Source of the DNA: CAKZML01 sp963823435 | GTDB lineage: Bacteria > Pseudomonadota > Gammaproteobacteria > Steroidobacterales > BM003 | Direction: 5' to 3' | DNA length: 64,000 nucleotides | Assembly (NCBI GenBank): GCA_963823435.1 | Contig: CAWGLN010000001.1 | Location: 1,550,001 to 1,614,000 of the forward strand | Shown: positions 1-9,617 of the stretch, piece by piece | Layout: each line of letters opens with the position of its first letter | How positions within the stretch are numbered: the first letter of the stretch is position 1 | The notes under the pieces: model-generated | What the model was told of the DNA's origin: nothing | Seen by the model: the letters and a program-made list of their open reading frames with translations, nothing else | The model's database searches: none | Program-made: the position numbers and the translations under genes

Positions 1-1036
1 GGCTCGCCTGGCAGGGAATATTTACCTGCGCTACACACTGGCCGGCGGCGCCCTGTTGTTGATTGGAACGGTGTGGCTCTACACGCTGTTCGGCACGCTG
101 GAATTTCGCCCAACGCGGGTTCATGGCCGGCTCGAAGATCGCTGAAGCAAACCCGGACACGCTGATCGTCATCTTTGCTCTGCTTGATAGCCGGCCTCGG
201 GGTGAAGGCGGTATTGGTACCGCTTGCACGGCTGGCTGCCTCATGCCATGGTTGCCCCGGCCCCGGTCTCGGCGTTGTTGCACGCGGTGGCCGTGGTCAA
301 GGCAGGCGCCTTCGGCATTGTGCGCGTGGTCCATGATGTATACGGCATTGAGTTTGCTGCCGAACTTGGCGTGACCTTGCCGCTGGCGGTGATAGCGGCG
401 GTGACCATTATCTATGCCTCGGTTCGCGCCTTGTTCCAGGACGACCTCAAACGCCGGCTGGCCTATTCGACCATCAGCCAGATGTCCTACATCACCCTGG
501 GTATCGCCACCGTCGGACCGCTCGCCACTATCGGCGGGATCGTGCACCTGGTCCATCAGGGGTTGATGAAAATCACACTGTTCTTTTGCGCGGGAAACCT
601 GGCGGAGACCCTGGGCATCCACAAGATCAGCGAAATGGACGGGGTCGCGCGGCGCATGCCCTGGACTATGGCGGCATTTACCCTGGGCGCCCTCGGCATG
701 ATTGGCGTTCCGCCTCTCGCCGGCTTCGTCAGCAAGTGGTATCTGGGCACCGGGGCCATGGCAGCCGGTCAGGACTGGATACTGCTGGTCCTGGTCGCGA
801 GCAGCTTGCTCAACGCGGCCTATTTCCTGCCGATTCTTTATGCCGCCTGGTTCAAAGAAGCAGATGGCGCATGGCCTGGGGAAAAAACGCGAGGGCGATT
901 GGAGACGCGCTGGATGTTGCTTCTGCCACCCCTGATCACTGCGTTCCTGGTGCTGGCAGTGGGGTTGCTGGCGAACGCTCCCTACAGCCCGCTCGAATGG
1001 GCACGTCTGATTACCGAGTGGGAGTACGGTCCTTGA
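1..1036 (+). pseudogene. Complex I subunit 5 / MrpD-like proton-conducting antiporter subunit (5' partial, frameshifted)
   Basis: Membrane subunit of the NuoL/NuoN/MrpD family, which moves protons or exchanges Na+/H+ in Mrp-type antiporters and complex I relatives. The intact stretch (224-1036) contains the family core: HGWLPHAMVAPAPVSALLHA, then a lysine-bearing helix (AVVKAGAFGI), LAYSTISQMSYITLG and MIGVPPLAGFVSKW. The window begins inside the gene. Positions 2-145 read in frame 2 (hydrophobic helix GGALLLIGTVWLYTLFG), then the frame is lost. The expected ALLIAGLGVKAVLVPLHGW can be pieced together across shifts near 145-195 and at about 221, where one extra T lies in ccgcttgcac. The stop TGA overlaps a TTG start of the next subunit, as in an operon. 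Whether it is a true pseudogene or contains sequencing indels cannot be told from the sequence. Confidence 0.75.
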
Positions 1037-2785
1037 GCGGCGCAGCTTCAACCGCATCGATCTTTGAGACGCTGCTGCTGGTGCTGTCGCCCTTCATGCC
1101 GCTGGTTCTGGTCGTGGCGCTGCTGCGTCAGAGCACGCGAGAGCTGGTTATTCGACTCGCACCCTGGGCGGCGCTGCCTGCCCTGATGGCCACCGGTGTA
1201 ACCTCTGGCGCACTGCTGGACATACCCTGGCTTTTTCTTGGGGCTCACCTCGGTGTCGATGAGATCAGCCGGGTGTTCTTGTTCTTTACCTCCGTGCTGT
1301 GGCTGCTCTCGGGCATTTACGCACGAAGTTACCTTGCGGAAGACAGCAGACGAGCACAATTCTTCGGCTTTTATCTGCTTGCCATGAGCGGCAATCTCGG
1401 ACTGATCCTGGCGCAGGATGTGCTCATCTTTTACCTGTTCTTCGCTCTGATGAGTCTCTCGTCCTACGGCCTGATCGTGCACAGACGGGACCCTCAATCA
1501 ATTCGGGCCGGGCGTGTCTATATCTACCTGTTTGTGCTGGGTGAGGTACTGCTGTTCGCCGGCTTGGTGGTGGGTGCCTGGCATGCAGGTAGTCTGGATC
1601 TGAACCAATTTCAGGAAACCGTCCAGGGCGACATGGTTATTGCCCTGCTGTTCTTGGGATTTGGCATCAAAGCCGGCGCCTTGCCATTGCACTTCTGGTT
1701 GCCGCTCGCGCACACGGCCGCGCCGACACCGGCCAGTGCGGTGCTCAGCGGCGCCATGATCAATGCCGGACTTGCTGGGCTGGCTGCGGTTTCTGCCGCT
1801 GGGACAGGTCGCGTTGCCCGAATGGAGCTTGCTGTTTATCGCCGCCGGGCTTGGCGCGGCCATCTTATGGCGTGCTGGTTGGGCTGTTTCAGGAACCAGC
1901 CAAAGACCGTTCTTGCCTATTCGAGCATCAGTCAGATGGGTCTCATGACATTCGGTGTGGGACTGGGTATGGCGGCACCCGTTCTCTGGCCGCTTTGCCT
2001 GTCTGCGATTCTTATTTACGCGCTGCACCACGCCCTGGCCAAAGGCGCGTTGTTTCTTGGTGTTGGCATAGCCGTCGCCAGCGGTCCCAATCCAGCGCAG
2101 GTGGGTCGTTGCCGGCCTGCTGCTCCCTGCCGCGGCACTGGCCGGACTGCCGTTCACAAGTGGTGCTGTTGCGAAGCTCGGTTTGAAATCCTTGGCCCAC
2201 GTGTTACCTGCGCCCTGGCCGGAATGGATGGCGATTCTCTTGTCGGTGATCGCGGTCGGCACAACGCTCTTGATGATCAGGGTCGTGTACCTGGCGTGGC
2301 CCAGGGCGCCGGTTTCGTCGCGGCTGCCTGCGGGTCTTTGGCTGCCCTGGACTGTACTGGTGACAGTCGTGGCGTTCTGTACCTGGCTGTGGCCCGAGGC
2401 AAGTAGCGCCGCCCTGCAGACGCTGTCTGTAAGCGAGTTCTGGCAGGCCTTGTGGCCGGCCGGCGTGGCCGTGATTATTTCCTGGGCAGCCTGGACATTG
2501 AGGCGGAAGACAAACATCAAGCCGGCATTCAGGATTCCCGCCGGGGATATTCTTGTTGCGGCGGAATGGCTTGCCGGAAAGCTTGGCCCGACCTGGCTTC
2601 ACTCGGGTGATCGACTCCGTCAGCATCCAGGGGAAAATGCACTGGACCGGGGAGGGTCGCCTGCCGGTCTCGGGATCTTCGATCGAAGTGGGTCGCTTGA
2701 AAACCGGCTACGTCGCTGGCAAATATTCGGCGTGCTTTTCGTGGTCATGGCGCTCGCAATCGCCGTTATCCTGGCGCTTGCCTGA
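1033..2785 (+). pseudogene. Second complex I subunit 5 / MrpD-like antiporter subunit (frameshifted)
   Basis: A second NuoN/MrpD-type subunit, starting at a TTG that overlaps the previous stop (TTGA). The N-terminal half (1033-1790) reads cleanly, with many transmembrane helices and the family core KAGALPLHFWLPLAHTAAP followed by PASAVLSGAMINAG. The frame then moves: about 1790-1860 in frame 2 (PEWSLLFIAAGLGAA), about 1860-1905 in frame 3 (YGVLVGLFQEPAK), 1905-2090 in frame 1 (TVLAYSSISQMGLMTFGVGL, then ALHHALAKGALFLGVG), and from about 2100 to the stop at 2785 in frame 3 (AALAGLPFTSGAVAK and a further C-terminal membrane region). Every piece matches the family in order, so the gene was whole recently and the shifts may be sequencing errors. 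Paired D-like subunits suggest that more Mrp-type genes lie upstream of the window. Confidence 0.75.
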
Positions 2786-3177
2786 TGCTTTTCGCGCAGC
2801 CTGTTCCGGCCTCCAGGACGCAAACGTGGTAATGACCCCGAATCAGGAATGATGCTCGCATCATGGGCGAGAAAACCCGGCATCCAGCCCCGGGAGCACC
2901 CGCTACGTCGCCTTGCCGTCCAGTAATTCATTTGACCTGGACTCTGGAATTAGACTGCGAATGACATCACCAGGAGAACGCCGGCAAAGGCCGGCATTGC
3001 CGCTAACCAGGCTGGAGTCAGGTGGCAGGCAAAGACCGGCTACCGTTCGTAGGTACTGGCCCGGATACCGGTTCTGCCCATGATCAAGTACGATTTTCCA
3101 TGTTCCGCTTCTGGTGCCGCAATAGACGTTGCTGGCGTGAATACCCAACCGGTTTCTGACCAAGACGGAGAACAGGG
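2786..3177. other. Intergenic region, no gene seen
   Basis: This 392-bp gap has no reading frame that looks coding. It holds one short inverted repeat (gccggc-aaag-gccggc type, about 2982-2998) and, at its end, a GGAGAACAGGG ribosome-binding stretch just before the universal stress protein ATG. Confidence 0.5.
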
Positions 3178-4146
3178 ATGAAAAGATTTTCGAATATTTT
3201 GCTCGTCGCTGATGCAGCTATGGAGAACTCCGTCGCACTCCAGCGTGCGACAGCACTGGCGATCAGTAACCAGGCCTCGCTGACGGTGATAGATGTTGTC
3301 GACTCCGTCCCCGCCGAGTTGCAAATGGCCATCGTCGCCGTTACCCCCCAGGAACTGGTTGACATCGAGGTCTCAGAGAGACTCGAGCACCTGGAGAAAG
3401 TAGCCGACGCCGCCGAAAAGAAAGGCCTGGAAATCAAGAAAAGTGTTCTCGTCGGAAAACCCTTTCTTGAAATTATCCGGCAGGTACTGCTGAAAAAATT
3501 CGACCTGGTCATCAAAGCCGCCGAACCTGCAGGAGGACTTCATGGCCTGGCTTTTGGCGGCACCGATATGCGTCTTCTGCGCAAGTGCCCATGTCCGGTG
3601 TGGATTATCAAAAAGAGCGAACGCGAGAATTTTCGTCAAATTCTGGCGGCCGTGGATTTGGATCCGACGGATGCGGTGAGCGAAGCCCTTAACCGCCAGA
3701 TAATCGAGTTAGCCACTTCTTTGGCATTGTCGGAATTTGCAGAGTTGCACGTAGTGCATGCCTGGTCCGTGTTTGGTGAAGGTTTTTCCAGGGCACGTCT
3801 GAAAATTTCGCACATCGAAATGGACGCGTTGCTGGCGGAGGAGGCCAGCCGTCGAGGAGCCTGGCTGGAAGAACTTGTGAGAACCAGGGGCGCCAAGGCG
3901 GGCGCTGATGCGGCCAAGTACCTTGATCCGCAGTTACACCTGATCAAAGGTGATGCCAAGCACGTGGTGCCTAACCTGGCGCGTGAATTGGACATCGATC
4001 TCGTCGTCATGGGCACTGTCGCGCGCACTGGAATCCCGGGCTTCATTATGGGCAACACCGCTGAGAATATCCTCGGTCAACTCGATTGTTCCGTCTTGAC
4101 CGTAAAGCCGCCGGGGTTTGTCAGCCCGGTTACCCCCATGGACTAG
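3178..4146 (+). CDS. Universal stress protein, tandem-domain (UspE-like)
   Basis: A cytoplasmic stress-response nucleotide-binding protein of 322 residues with two Usp domains in tandem (about 1-145 and 150-312), the length expected for UspE-type proteins. The second domain keeps the ATP-binding signature G-x2-G-x9-G-(S/T), seen as MGTVARTGIPGFIMGNTAEN around residues 280-301. The first is degenerate at the matching place (KAAEPAGGLHGLAFGGTDMR), as is usual in UspE. The ATG has a good upstream purine-rich site (GACGGAGAACAGGG). It stands alone downstream of the antiporter genes. Members of this family help cells survive starvation, redox and energy stress; the exact role here is inferred from family only. 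Confidence 0.9.
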   Translation: MKRFSNILLVADAAMENSVALQRATALAISNQASLTVIDVVDSVPAELQMAIVAVTPQELVDIEVSERLEHLEKVADAAEKKGLEIKKSVLVGKPFLEIIRQVLLKKFDLVIKAAEPAGGLHGLAFGGTDMRLLRKCPCPVWIIKKSERENFRQILAAVDLDPTDAVSEALNRQIIELATSLALSEFAELHVVHAWSVFGEGFSRARLKISHIEMDALLAEEASRRGAWLEELVRTRGAKAGADAAKYLDPQLHLIKGDAKHVVPNLARELDIDLVVMGTVARTGIPGFIMGNTAENILGQLDCSVLTVKPPGFVSPVTPMD

Positions 4147-4331
4147 CAGTCATCCCGGCTGTTTCCCGGTGAGGGCTATCCGCAACTACCTTTCGTACCC
4201 AGGCTGAGGGTCGGCATGCAGAATGCCGCGCACCTGTGGGACAAGCAGGACCAGGGGTTTGGACCGATCACCAGGGTTTTTGTGGGCGGATAGCCGGGGC
4301 AGAAGTTTTTCGAATTTGACCCTGGATGAAA

Positions 4332-4360
4332 GGCATTTACGGGTTCATCAACTATATAAT
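4332..4360 (+). promoter_or_regulatory. Possible promoter in the 4147-4459 gap
   Basis: A perfect -10 hexamer TATAAT lies at 4355-4360, about 100 bp before the ATG of the DUF4440 protein. There is no good -35 hexamer at 16-18 bp (the best is GGCATT), so this is only a candidate. The remainder of this 313-bp gap shows nothing recognisable. Confidence 0.3.
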
Positions 4361-4459
4361 GGGAATGTCCACGCACGGGAGTGGGGCTGTGCCACATAGG
4401 TTTCACGAGCCTTCTGCCCGGCAATTTCGTATTACCCCGTCATGTTGTAGAGGTTGGTG

Positions 4460-4918
4460 ATGCTCAGGATTCTTGCTTCCGTACTGTTAGCCATGATGGT
4501 GATGCGGCCTGTTCTTGCCTGGGGCCCCGGTATCGCGAATGATCCACAATCTGCTGAGGCGCGGAGGGTGTTGGTCGCCGAGGATGCGTATGTGGCCGCC
4601 GAGGTGAATCGCGATGAAGACGCCTTGCAACGCATCGTGGACAAGCGCTTTGTGTTCAACACACTTGGCGGAGAGACCCTGGGCAAAGTGGAATTGATTG
4701 ACGCAGTCCTCAAGTTGAACATGACCGGGCAAACACTCAGTGAACGGACGGTCCTGGTGGAAGGCAATGTCGCGCTGATTTTCGGCACCACCGAGATTCG
4801 CTCGGCGGTTGAGGGTCAGGAAGACAAAAAGACGGTTTACCGGTACACCTCGACCTATGTGAAGCGAGGGGAGGAGTGGAAATTCCTGGCCTTGCAAATG
4901 GTCGCGCGTGCGCCGTAA
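4460..4918 (+). CDS. Secreted NTF2-like protein (DUF4440)
   Basis: A small protein of about 152 residues with a signal peptide (MLRILASVLLAMMVMRPVLA, cut before WGPG) and one NTF2-like/SnoaL-type cone domain. Typical DUF4440 features are the early helix AEDAYVAAEVNRDEDALQRI, the RFVFNTLGGETLGKVELID segment and the terminal strands RYTSTYVKRGEEWKFLALQM. TTG and GTG codons lie 6 and 3 bases upstream in frame, but the ATG at 4460 is preferred because an AGAGG sits 6 bases before it. The family is a scaffold found in ketosteroid-isomerase-like enzymes and small-ligand binders. No catalytic residues can be assigned, so the function is unknown. Confidence 0.8.
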   Translation: MLRILASVLLAMMVMRPVLAWGPGIANDPQSAEARRVLVAEDAYVAAEVNRDEDALQRIVDKRFVFNTLGGETLGKVELIDAVLKLNMTGQTLSERTVLVEGNVALIFGTTEIRSAVEGQEDKKTVYRYTSTYVKRGEEWKFLALQMVARAP

Positions 4919-5064
4919 CTGATTCCCGAAAACTGCAGCCTCGTCGCCGCACCAGAGAATGATCAGGTCCCGGAAACGCAGGCTCGAGAATAATGGCAGA
5001 CCCGGTCTGCGGTATGCAGTCGGACTGCAGGACCGGTAACGAGCCGCCTGCTACAGGAGATTGA

Positions 5065-5617
5065 ATGGGTAAGCTGTACGAGGAAATCACCCCCGGGTTA
5101 TCGGCCTGGCTAAAGGCCCAGCGCATGTTCTTTGTGGGTACGGCGCCCCTGGCGGCCGATGGGATGGTGAACTGTTCTCCCAAGGGGATGGACACCTTTC
5201 GCATTCTCGGACCCAGGCAGGTGACCTATCTCGACCTGACCGGCAGCGGTGTGGAAACCATCGCTCATTTACGTGAGAATCGGCGCATCGTCTTCATGTT
5301 CTGTGCGTTTTCCGGACCACCCAAGATCGTGCGTCTGCACGGAACCGGGGAAGTGATTACGCCTGGATCGACCGAGTGGGACGGGCTCAGGGAAGGATTT
5401 CCCGAAGTACCCGGGTGCAAGGGCGATCATTCGGGTGGAGGTTTCCCGTATCAGCGACTCCTGCGGCTACGCGGTGCCGCGGATGGAATACCTTGAGGAT
5501 AGGGATGTGCTCATTACATCCACCGAGGCCAAGGGAGTCGAGGGCTTGAAAAAGTATCAGGAAGAGAAGAATGCACGCAGTCTCGACGGCTTGCCGGCGC
5601 TTGAACCCGGTGCATGA
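5065..5617 (+). CDS. Pyridoxamine 5'-phosphate oxidase family flavoprotein (one frameshift)
   Basis: A split-barrel FMN-binding protein of the PNPOx-like family, about 184 residues after repair. The N-terminal part (KGMDTFRILGPRQVTYLDLT, then ENRRIVFMFCAFSGPPKIVR) is typical of the subgroup that reduces or oxidises small molecules with FMN. At about 5418 one extra A (in tgcaagggc) breaks the frame. Removing it joins the N-terminal part to the C-terminal part VEVSRISDSCGYAVPRMEY, which continues to the stop at 5617. The repaired junction reads IIRVEVSRISDSCGYAVP, a conserved family motif, so I treat it as one gene. A ribosome-binding site (CAGGAGA) precedes the ATG. The substrate is unknown. 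Confidence 0.8.
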
Positions 5618-5779
5618 AACGTAGGCAACTGCCGGTTGGGGTAGTACCGGGAAATACGCTTCCGTAGAACACCAGGAATCTCGCAAGGGTGCTTAGCCTG
5701 CCCTGGCGGTTGTTTCAATCATCGAGACCAGGCTCCGGAATCGCTCTGCTCTAAATTACGAATCACACTGGATACAAAC

Positions 5780-6244
5780 ATGAGTTACCTGGACGAAGTG
5801 GGTGAAAAAGACGGCTGGCGCTGCTGGCTGTGCGACGAACCAGTGGACCGGGATATGCCATCCAGGGATGCGCGGGGCGCCAGCGTGGATAGCTGTATCA
5901 CCAAGGCCCGCGCCAAGAAGATGAAGAAGGACAGGCTCAGCCCGCCGGCGGAGCGCCTGGCCCACGTGGGTTGCAACACCGGCAAGGGCGCGGTGGACCC
6001 GGTGGTGCCATGGCCTGATCACCTGTTTGTGGCGGACCCGGCCCCGATCATCGCCACGGCCGAGCGACTGGAGCGCAAGGGTGGCCGTGAGACCATGGCG
6101 CGATGCGCGTCGGAGGATGATGCAAAGGCGGTTGCAGCGTGGCTGGTTGACCGATTGTCCCGTCTTCAGCCCGGGATGACCGTGAACAGCAGAATCGACA
6201 ATGCCGGCGGCCAGTATCTGGTCAGCCTGTACGTCCAGACCTGA
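5780..6244 (+). CDS. HNH-nuclease-like zinc-binding protein
   Basis: A soluble protein of 154 residues. Its first half resembles the HNH nuclease fold: an early zinc knuckle CWLC (residues 15-18, in DGWRCWLCDEPVD) and a later H-x2-CN-x2-K element (LAHVGCNTGKG), with a conserved Asp-Ser pair between them (ASVDSCITK). The second half (about 90-154) is a small alpha/beta piece of no recognised family. It lies 9 bp upstream of the cupin gene and is probably co-transcribed with it. The HNH assignment is by motif spacing only; the middle histidine of classical HNH enzymes is not clear, so nuclease activity is uncertain. Confidence 0.6.
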   Translation: MSYLDEVGEKDGWRCWLCDEPVDRDMPSRDARGASVDSCITKARAKKMKKDRLSPPAERLAHVGCNTGKGAVDPVVPWPDHLFVADPAPIIATAERLERKGGRETMARCASEDDAKAVAAWLVDRLSRLQPGMTVNSRIDNAGGQYLVSLYVQT

Positions 6245-6253
6245 GTCGAGCTG

Positions 6254-6625
6254 ATGACTGATCCGGTTTCACCCCTGTTGCTGGCGCAAGCACTTGCCGA
6301 AACCTGGTCTCCCCGGGTGGTGGCAGAGCTGGATGATTCCTATGTGAAGGTGGCAAAGGTCCAGGGAACGCTGGCATGGCACAGTCATGATCATGAAGAC
6401 GAGTTGTTCTATGTGCTCAAGGGCAGTTTACGTATTGAAATGGAGACCGAAACGATAGATCTCACCGAGGGGCAATTTTATGTGGTGCCCAGGGGAGTGC
6501 GGCATAACCCTGTGGCCGAGCACGAGTGCCTGATCATGCTCATCGAGCGCAAGAGTACGCTGCATACAGGCAACGAGAGAATGCCCGGGACCCGGAGTAT
6601 CGAAGAACAATTGCAGAAGGCCTGA
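6254..6625 (+). CDS. Single-domain cupin protein
   Basis: A 123-residue single cupin barrel. Cupin motif 1 is WHSHDHEDELFYVLKGSLRI (metal ligands His-His-Glu in H-x-H-x4-E) and motif 2 is FYVVPRGVRHNPVA with the last metal histidine. The metal site is complete, so it is probably a metal-dependent isomerase/dioxygenase-like enzyme or a small-molecule sensor; the substrate cannot be told. The N-terminal LAQALAETWSPRVVAELDDS and the short C-terminal tail (ending EEQLQKA) are typical of the mannose-6-phosphate-isomerase-like cupins widespread in proteobacteria. It follows the HNH-like gene with a 9-bp gap. Confidence 0.85.
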   Translation: MTDPVSPLLLAQALAETWSPRVVAELDDSYVKVAKVQGTLAWHSHDHEDELFYVLKGSLRIEMETETIDLTEGQFYVVPRGVRHNPVAEHECLIMLIERKSTLHTGNERMPGTRSIEEQLQKA

Positions 6626-6672
6626 GCAGTCTCGCCTCGCAGCAATCGAGGCAGTTCGTCGCCGTGTACCGC

Positions 6673-8274
6673 CTAGGTCAGGTGATCCAGCACCGCCTGG
6701 AAACGGGGATGATCCCGCAGGGGGTCAAGATCCGAATCGTGCTGCACCCATCCCTTGTTGGCCAGACCCGGGACAGACGAGGCCTCGAGGCAGTCCAGCG
6801 CCTTGTCGATATTTCCGCACTGGGCGTACAGACAAGCCAGGTTGTATTGCACAACCGATGCATCGGGCTCCAGGGCCATGGCCCGGTCAGCCAATTCCAG
6901 GGCGCGCTGCTGGTCTCCAGCCTTGGCGTACAGCACACCTGTAAGATACATGGCTCGCACGTCATCCGGGTGCAGTTCAAGACGCCGCATCCCGCGCCGG
7001 ATTGCTTCCTCCCTCCAGGTGCGCTCTTCCTCGCTGCGGCCCAGTTCCTTGAGTACCTGGGGCAGGAATGCGGCCGACTGGCAATCATCCGGATCCAGCA
7101 GCGCGGCCCGTTCGAACAAGCGGGCGGCCATCTCGTACTTGCCCTGGTGCACACAGGCCCTGGCGTAAAAATAGTGAGCCTCGAAACTGTCCCTGTTCAG
7201 GGCAATCGCCTGCTCGAATTCCTGTTCGCTTTGCTCGAAGCGGGTCAATAGCATCAACGCCAGTCCCCGGGAGGCATGGGCCTCTGCCAGGCTGAAGCAT
7301 AGCTCCACCGCCTTGCGGCTGGCCTCGTCCGCCTGCTGCCGGTATTCCTCGCGGCTTTCGCTGTACATATAAAGAAAGGCGGCGGCATCGGCCAGACCAC
7401 CCCAGGCCCGGGCAAACTCCGGGTCAATTTCGATGGCGCGAGAAAACATCTGCCGCGCATACAGCATGTTGCGGGTGTCAAAGCGGTGAAAATAACTCCA
7501 GGCCTTGAGATAGTAGTCGTAAGCCTGCACGTCCCGAGTGCTGCTGCGTTGCATTACCTGGACTTGTTCAGATTCCAGGCTCAGTTCCAGGGTCTTGGCG
7601 ATGCACGAGGCAATGTTCTCCTGTACCGTGAACACGTCTTCCATGGGTGCGTCGAAACGTTCCGACCACAGGTGGTAACCATTCTCCGCGTTGATTAGCT
7701 GCGCGGTCACTCGAAGCCGGTTACCTGACTTGCGGACGCTGCCTTCGAGCACACTGCTCACCTTTAGCTGCTTCCCGATATCCTTGATATCCACCGACTG
7801 GCTGCGAAACTGGAAGGAGGAGGTGCGGGAGGCGACGTGCAGGCCGTTAATCCGGGTGAGAGTGTTGAGGATTTCCTCGGCCACACCGTCACAGAAATAT
7901 CCCTGGTCGTGTGCCTCGCTCATGTCCGCGAAGGGCAAGACCGCCACCGAGGGCAAACCCGGCGAAGGTTTCGTCGTCGGTACCTCCTCGGGAAGCGCTT
8001 CCGGGCCTCGATCCCTCACGACACCCTTGCGAGTTATGTCATAGATCCAGCCCAGAACCAGTGCCACGGGAAAGCCGGCCGCCGCCGCCCAGATAAGCAA
8101 GGTCAAGGTATGCGGGGGGAATTCCAGGGGTTCCCATACGGTCTCGGCGACCTGGACAAGGGTCCAGGCAATAACCAGGTACAGGACGCCGACGCGCAGC
8201 ACTTTGCGTCGTTTGAGCTCGGACCAGAGCCTTTCAGTGTCCACTGCCGTCTCCACGGACCATAGGCCATCCAT
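6673..8274 (-). CDS. Inner-membrane TolB-N/TPR protein
   Basis: About 533 residues from the chosen ATG at 8274. An in-frame ORF extends a further 62 codons upstream, but that part is low-complexity and unlike the family. Order: a short basic N-terminus (LWSELKRRKVLRVGVLYLVI) leading into a first membrane helix, a second helix (LLIWAAAAGFPVALVLGWIY), then a TolB-N/FlgO-like domain (PSVAVLPFADMSEAHDQGYF, then GVAEEILNTLTRINGLHVAS, then SSVLEGSVRKSGNRLRVTAQ), then at least six TPR repeats to the C-terminus. This architecture is usually found C-terminal to cyclase or transcription-regulator domains, but no such domain is present. Its paralogue is the gene at 17.6-19.8 kb. The role is unknown, perhaps scaffold or sensor. 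Confidence 0.8.
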   Translation of the reverse strand: MDGLWSVETAVDTERLWSELKRRKVLRVGVLYLVIAWTLVQVAETVWEPLEFPPHTLTLLIWAAAAGFPVALVLGWIYDITRKGVVRDRGPEALPEEVPTTKPSPGLPSVAVLPFADMSEAHDQGYFCDGVAEEILNTLTRINGLHVASRTSSFQFRSQSVDIKDIGKQLKVSSVLEGSVRKSGNRLRVTAQLINAENGYHLWSERFDAPMEDVFTVQENIASCIAKTLELSLESEQVQVMQRSSTRDVQAYDYYLKAWSYFHRFDTRNMLYARQMFSRAIEIDPEFARAWGGLADAAAFLYMYSESREEYRQQADEASRKAVELCFSLAEAHASRGLALMLLTRFEQSEQEFEQAIALNRDSFEAHYFYARACVHQGKYEMAARLFERAALLDPDDCQSAAFLPQVLKELGRSEEERTWREEAIRRGMRRLELHPDDVRAMYLTGVLYAKAGDQQRALELADRAMALEPDASVVQYNLACLYAQCGNIDKALDCLEASSVPGLANKGWVQHDSDLDPLRDHPRFQAVLDHLT

Positions 8275-8534
8275 TGTATAGGCAAATTCGCTCGAGGTAA
8301 GTTCAAGTGAATATTCAACCACAGCCTGTCCTGCGCCAACCGGGTCGATGACTGCCGGTGCTGCATCGGACACCCCGACGGCTCTTGTCCGCGGGGTGGG
8401 TAATGATGCGGGGTAGTAACGGGCAGGAACCTGTCGTACAAAAACAGTACCTACGCGCACTTCAGACTGGCATGAGGCTCAATCACTACTAAAATAGGTC
8501 CAGGCAGGTAACGGATAGTGACAGGGGCGTGGTC

Positions 8535-9617
8535 ATGGCAACGACATTTCCATTCAGAAACCTGGTATTCGAGGGTGGAGGCGTCAAGGGCGTGGCCTAC
8601 CTGGGTGCCCTGGAGGCGTTGGAGGGGCGGGGCATCCTGGGGCAAATTACCCGCGTGGCTGGGGCCTCGGTGGGTGGTCTGAATGCCCTGCTGCTGAGCC
8701 TTGGGTACAGCACTGCCGAAAGCCGCAAGATTCTGTGGAAACTGGATTTCAGGAACTTCCTGGATGACGACTGGGGCCTGGTCCGTGACACACGCAGGTT
8801 TGTGCGCAGTTATGGTTGGTACAAGGGTGATTTCTTTCGCGCCTGGACAGGTGAGCTGATCAAGGCAAAAGTCGGCAACGCCGGCGCCACTTTTCGTGAC
8901 TTGGCCGAGCACGGTTGTCTTGATCTTTCCCTGGTGGTGACCAACCTCGCTACCGGTTTTTCCGAAATATGCTCGCTGGAACACACGCCCAACATGCCGG
9001 TGGTTGACGCCATGCGTATGACCATTTCCATCCCGTTCTTCTTCACCGCGGTGCCGGGGAAGGGCCGCGACCTGTATGTGGACGGCGGATTGTTACGCAA
9101 CTACCCGGTAAAGATCTTCGATCGTGAGAAATATCTGCCCGAGGACTGCCGCGAGCGACACAGTTTTGCGACTGAATATTATGCCGGGGACAATGCCGGC
9201 AGACGCGCAGGCAGCAGCGCCTATGTGTACAACAAGGAGACCCTGGGATTCCGGTTGGACCCCAGGGAAAAAATCAATGTGTTGCGGGACGCAGGCAGAC
9301 CGAGGCGACGCAAGATCAAAGACCTGTTCGACTTCGTCTCCTCGGTGGTGGGCACGGTATTGGATGTGCAGCAGAGCATGCATCTGCACAGCGACGACTG
9401 GCAGCGCACCATCTATATCGACTCACTGGAAGTAGGAACCTTCGACTTCAAACTCAAAGCAGCGCGCAAGGCAGCCCTGGTGGAGCAGGGCCGGCTGGGT
9501 GTCCTGGAATACCTGGATTGGTACGAATCGGCCAGGGGTAGAGACCGCCCATGTAATCACCCTGCTTACCAGGCGCCACCTGCAGCTGAAATTTCAGACG
9601 GGTCCAGGGGAGACTAG
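8535..9617 (+). CDS. Patatin-like phospholipase
   Basis: A lipid acyl hydrolase of 360 residues, probably cytoplasmic or membrane-peripheral (no signal peptide). The oxyanion glycine loop is EGGGVKGVAYLGAL, the nucleophile elbow GASVGG (G-x-S-x-G) and the catalytic aspartate DGG (YVDGGLLRNYPV), all in family order. The C-terminal part (about 220-360) contains a long region IKDLFDFVSSVVGTVLDVQQ, often seen in bacterial patatins of this size. The ATG at 8535 is chosen over the GTG at 8529 because a GGGG purine tract lies 8 bases before it. The TAG stop overlaps the stop of the convergent wax-ester synthase gene inside an ACTAGT palindrome. Confidence 0.9.
   Translation: MATTFPFRNLVFEGGGVKGVAYLGALEALEGRGILGQITRVAGASVGGLNALLLSLGYSTAESRKILWKLDFRNFLDDDWGLVRDTRRFVRSYGWYKGDFFRAWTGELIKAKVGNAGATFRDLAEHGCLDLSLVVTNLATGFSEICSLEHTPNMPVVDAMRMTISIPFFFTAVPGKGRDLYVDGGLLRNYPVKIFDREKYLPEDCRERHSFATEYYAGDNAGRRAGSSAYVYNKETLGFRLDPREKINVLRDAGRPRRRKIKDLFDFVSSVVGTVLDVQQSMHLHSDDWQRTIYIDSLEVGTFDFKLKAARKAALVEQGRLGVLEYLDWYESARGRDRPCNHPAYQAPPAAEISDGSRGD

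Noticed and set aside
1048..2520. Antisense ORFs across the second antiporter subunit
   Set aside because: No motif or start signal; the sense strand carries conserved membrane segments in order.
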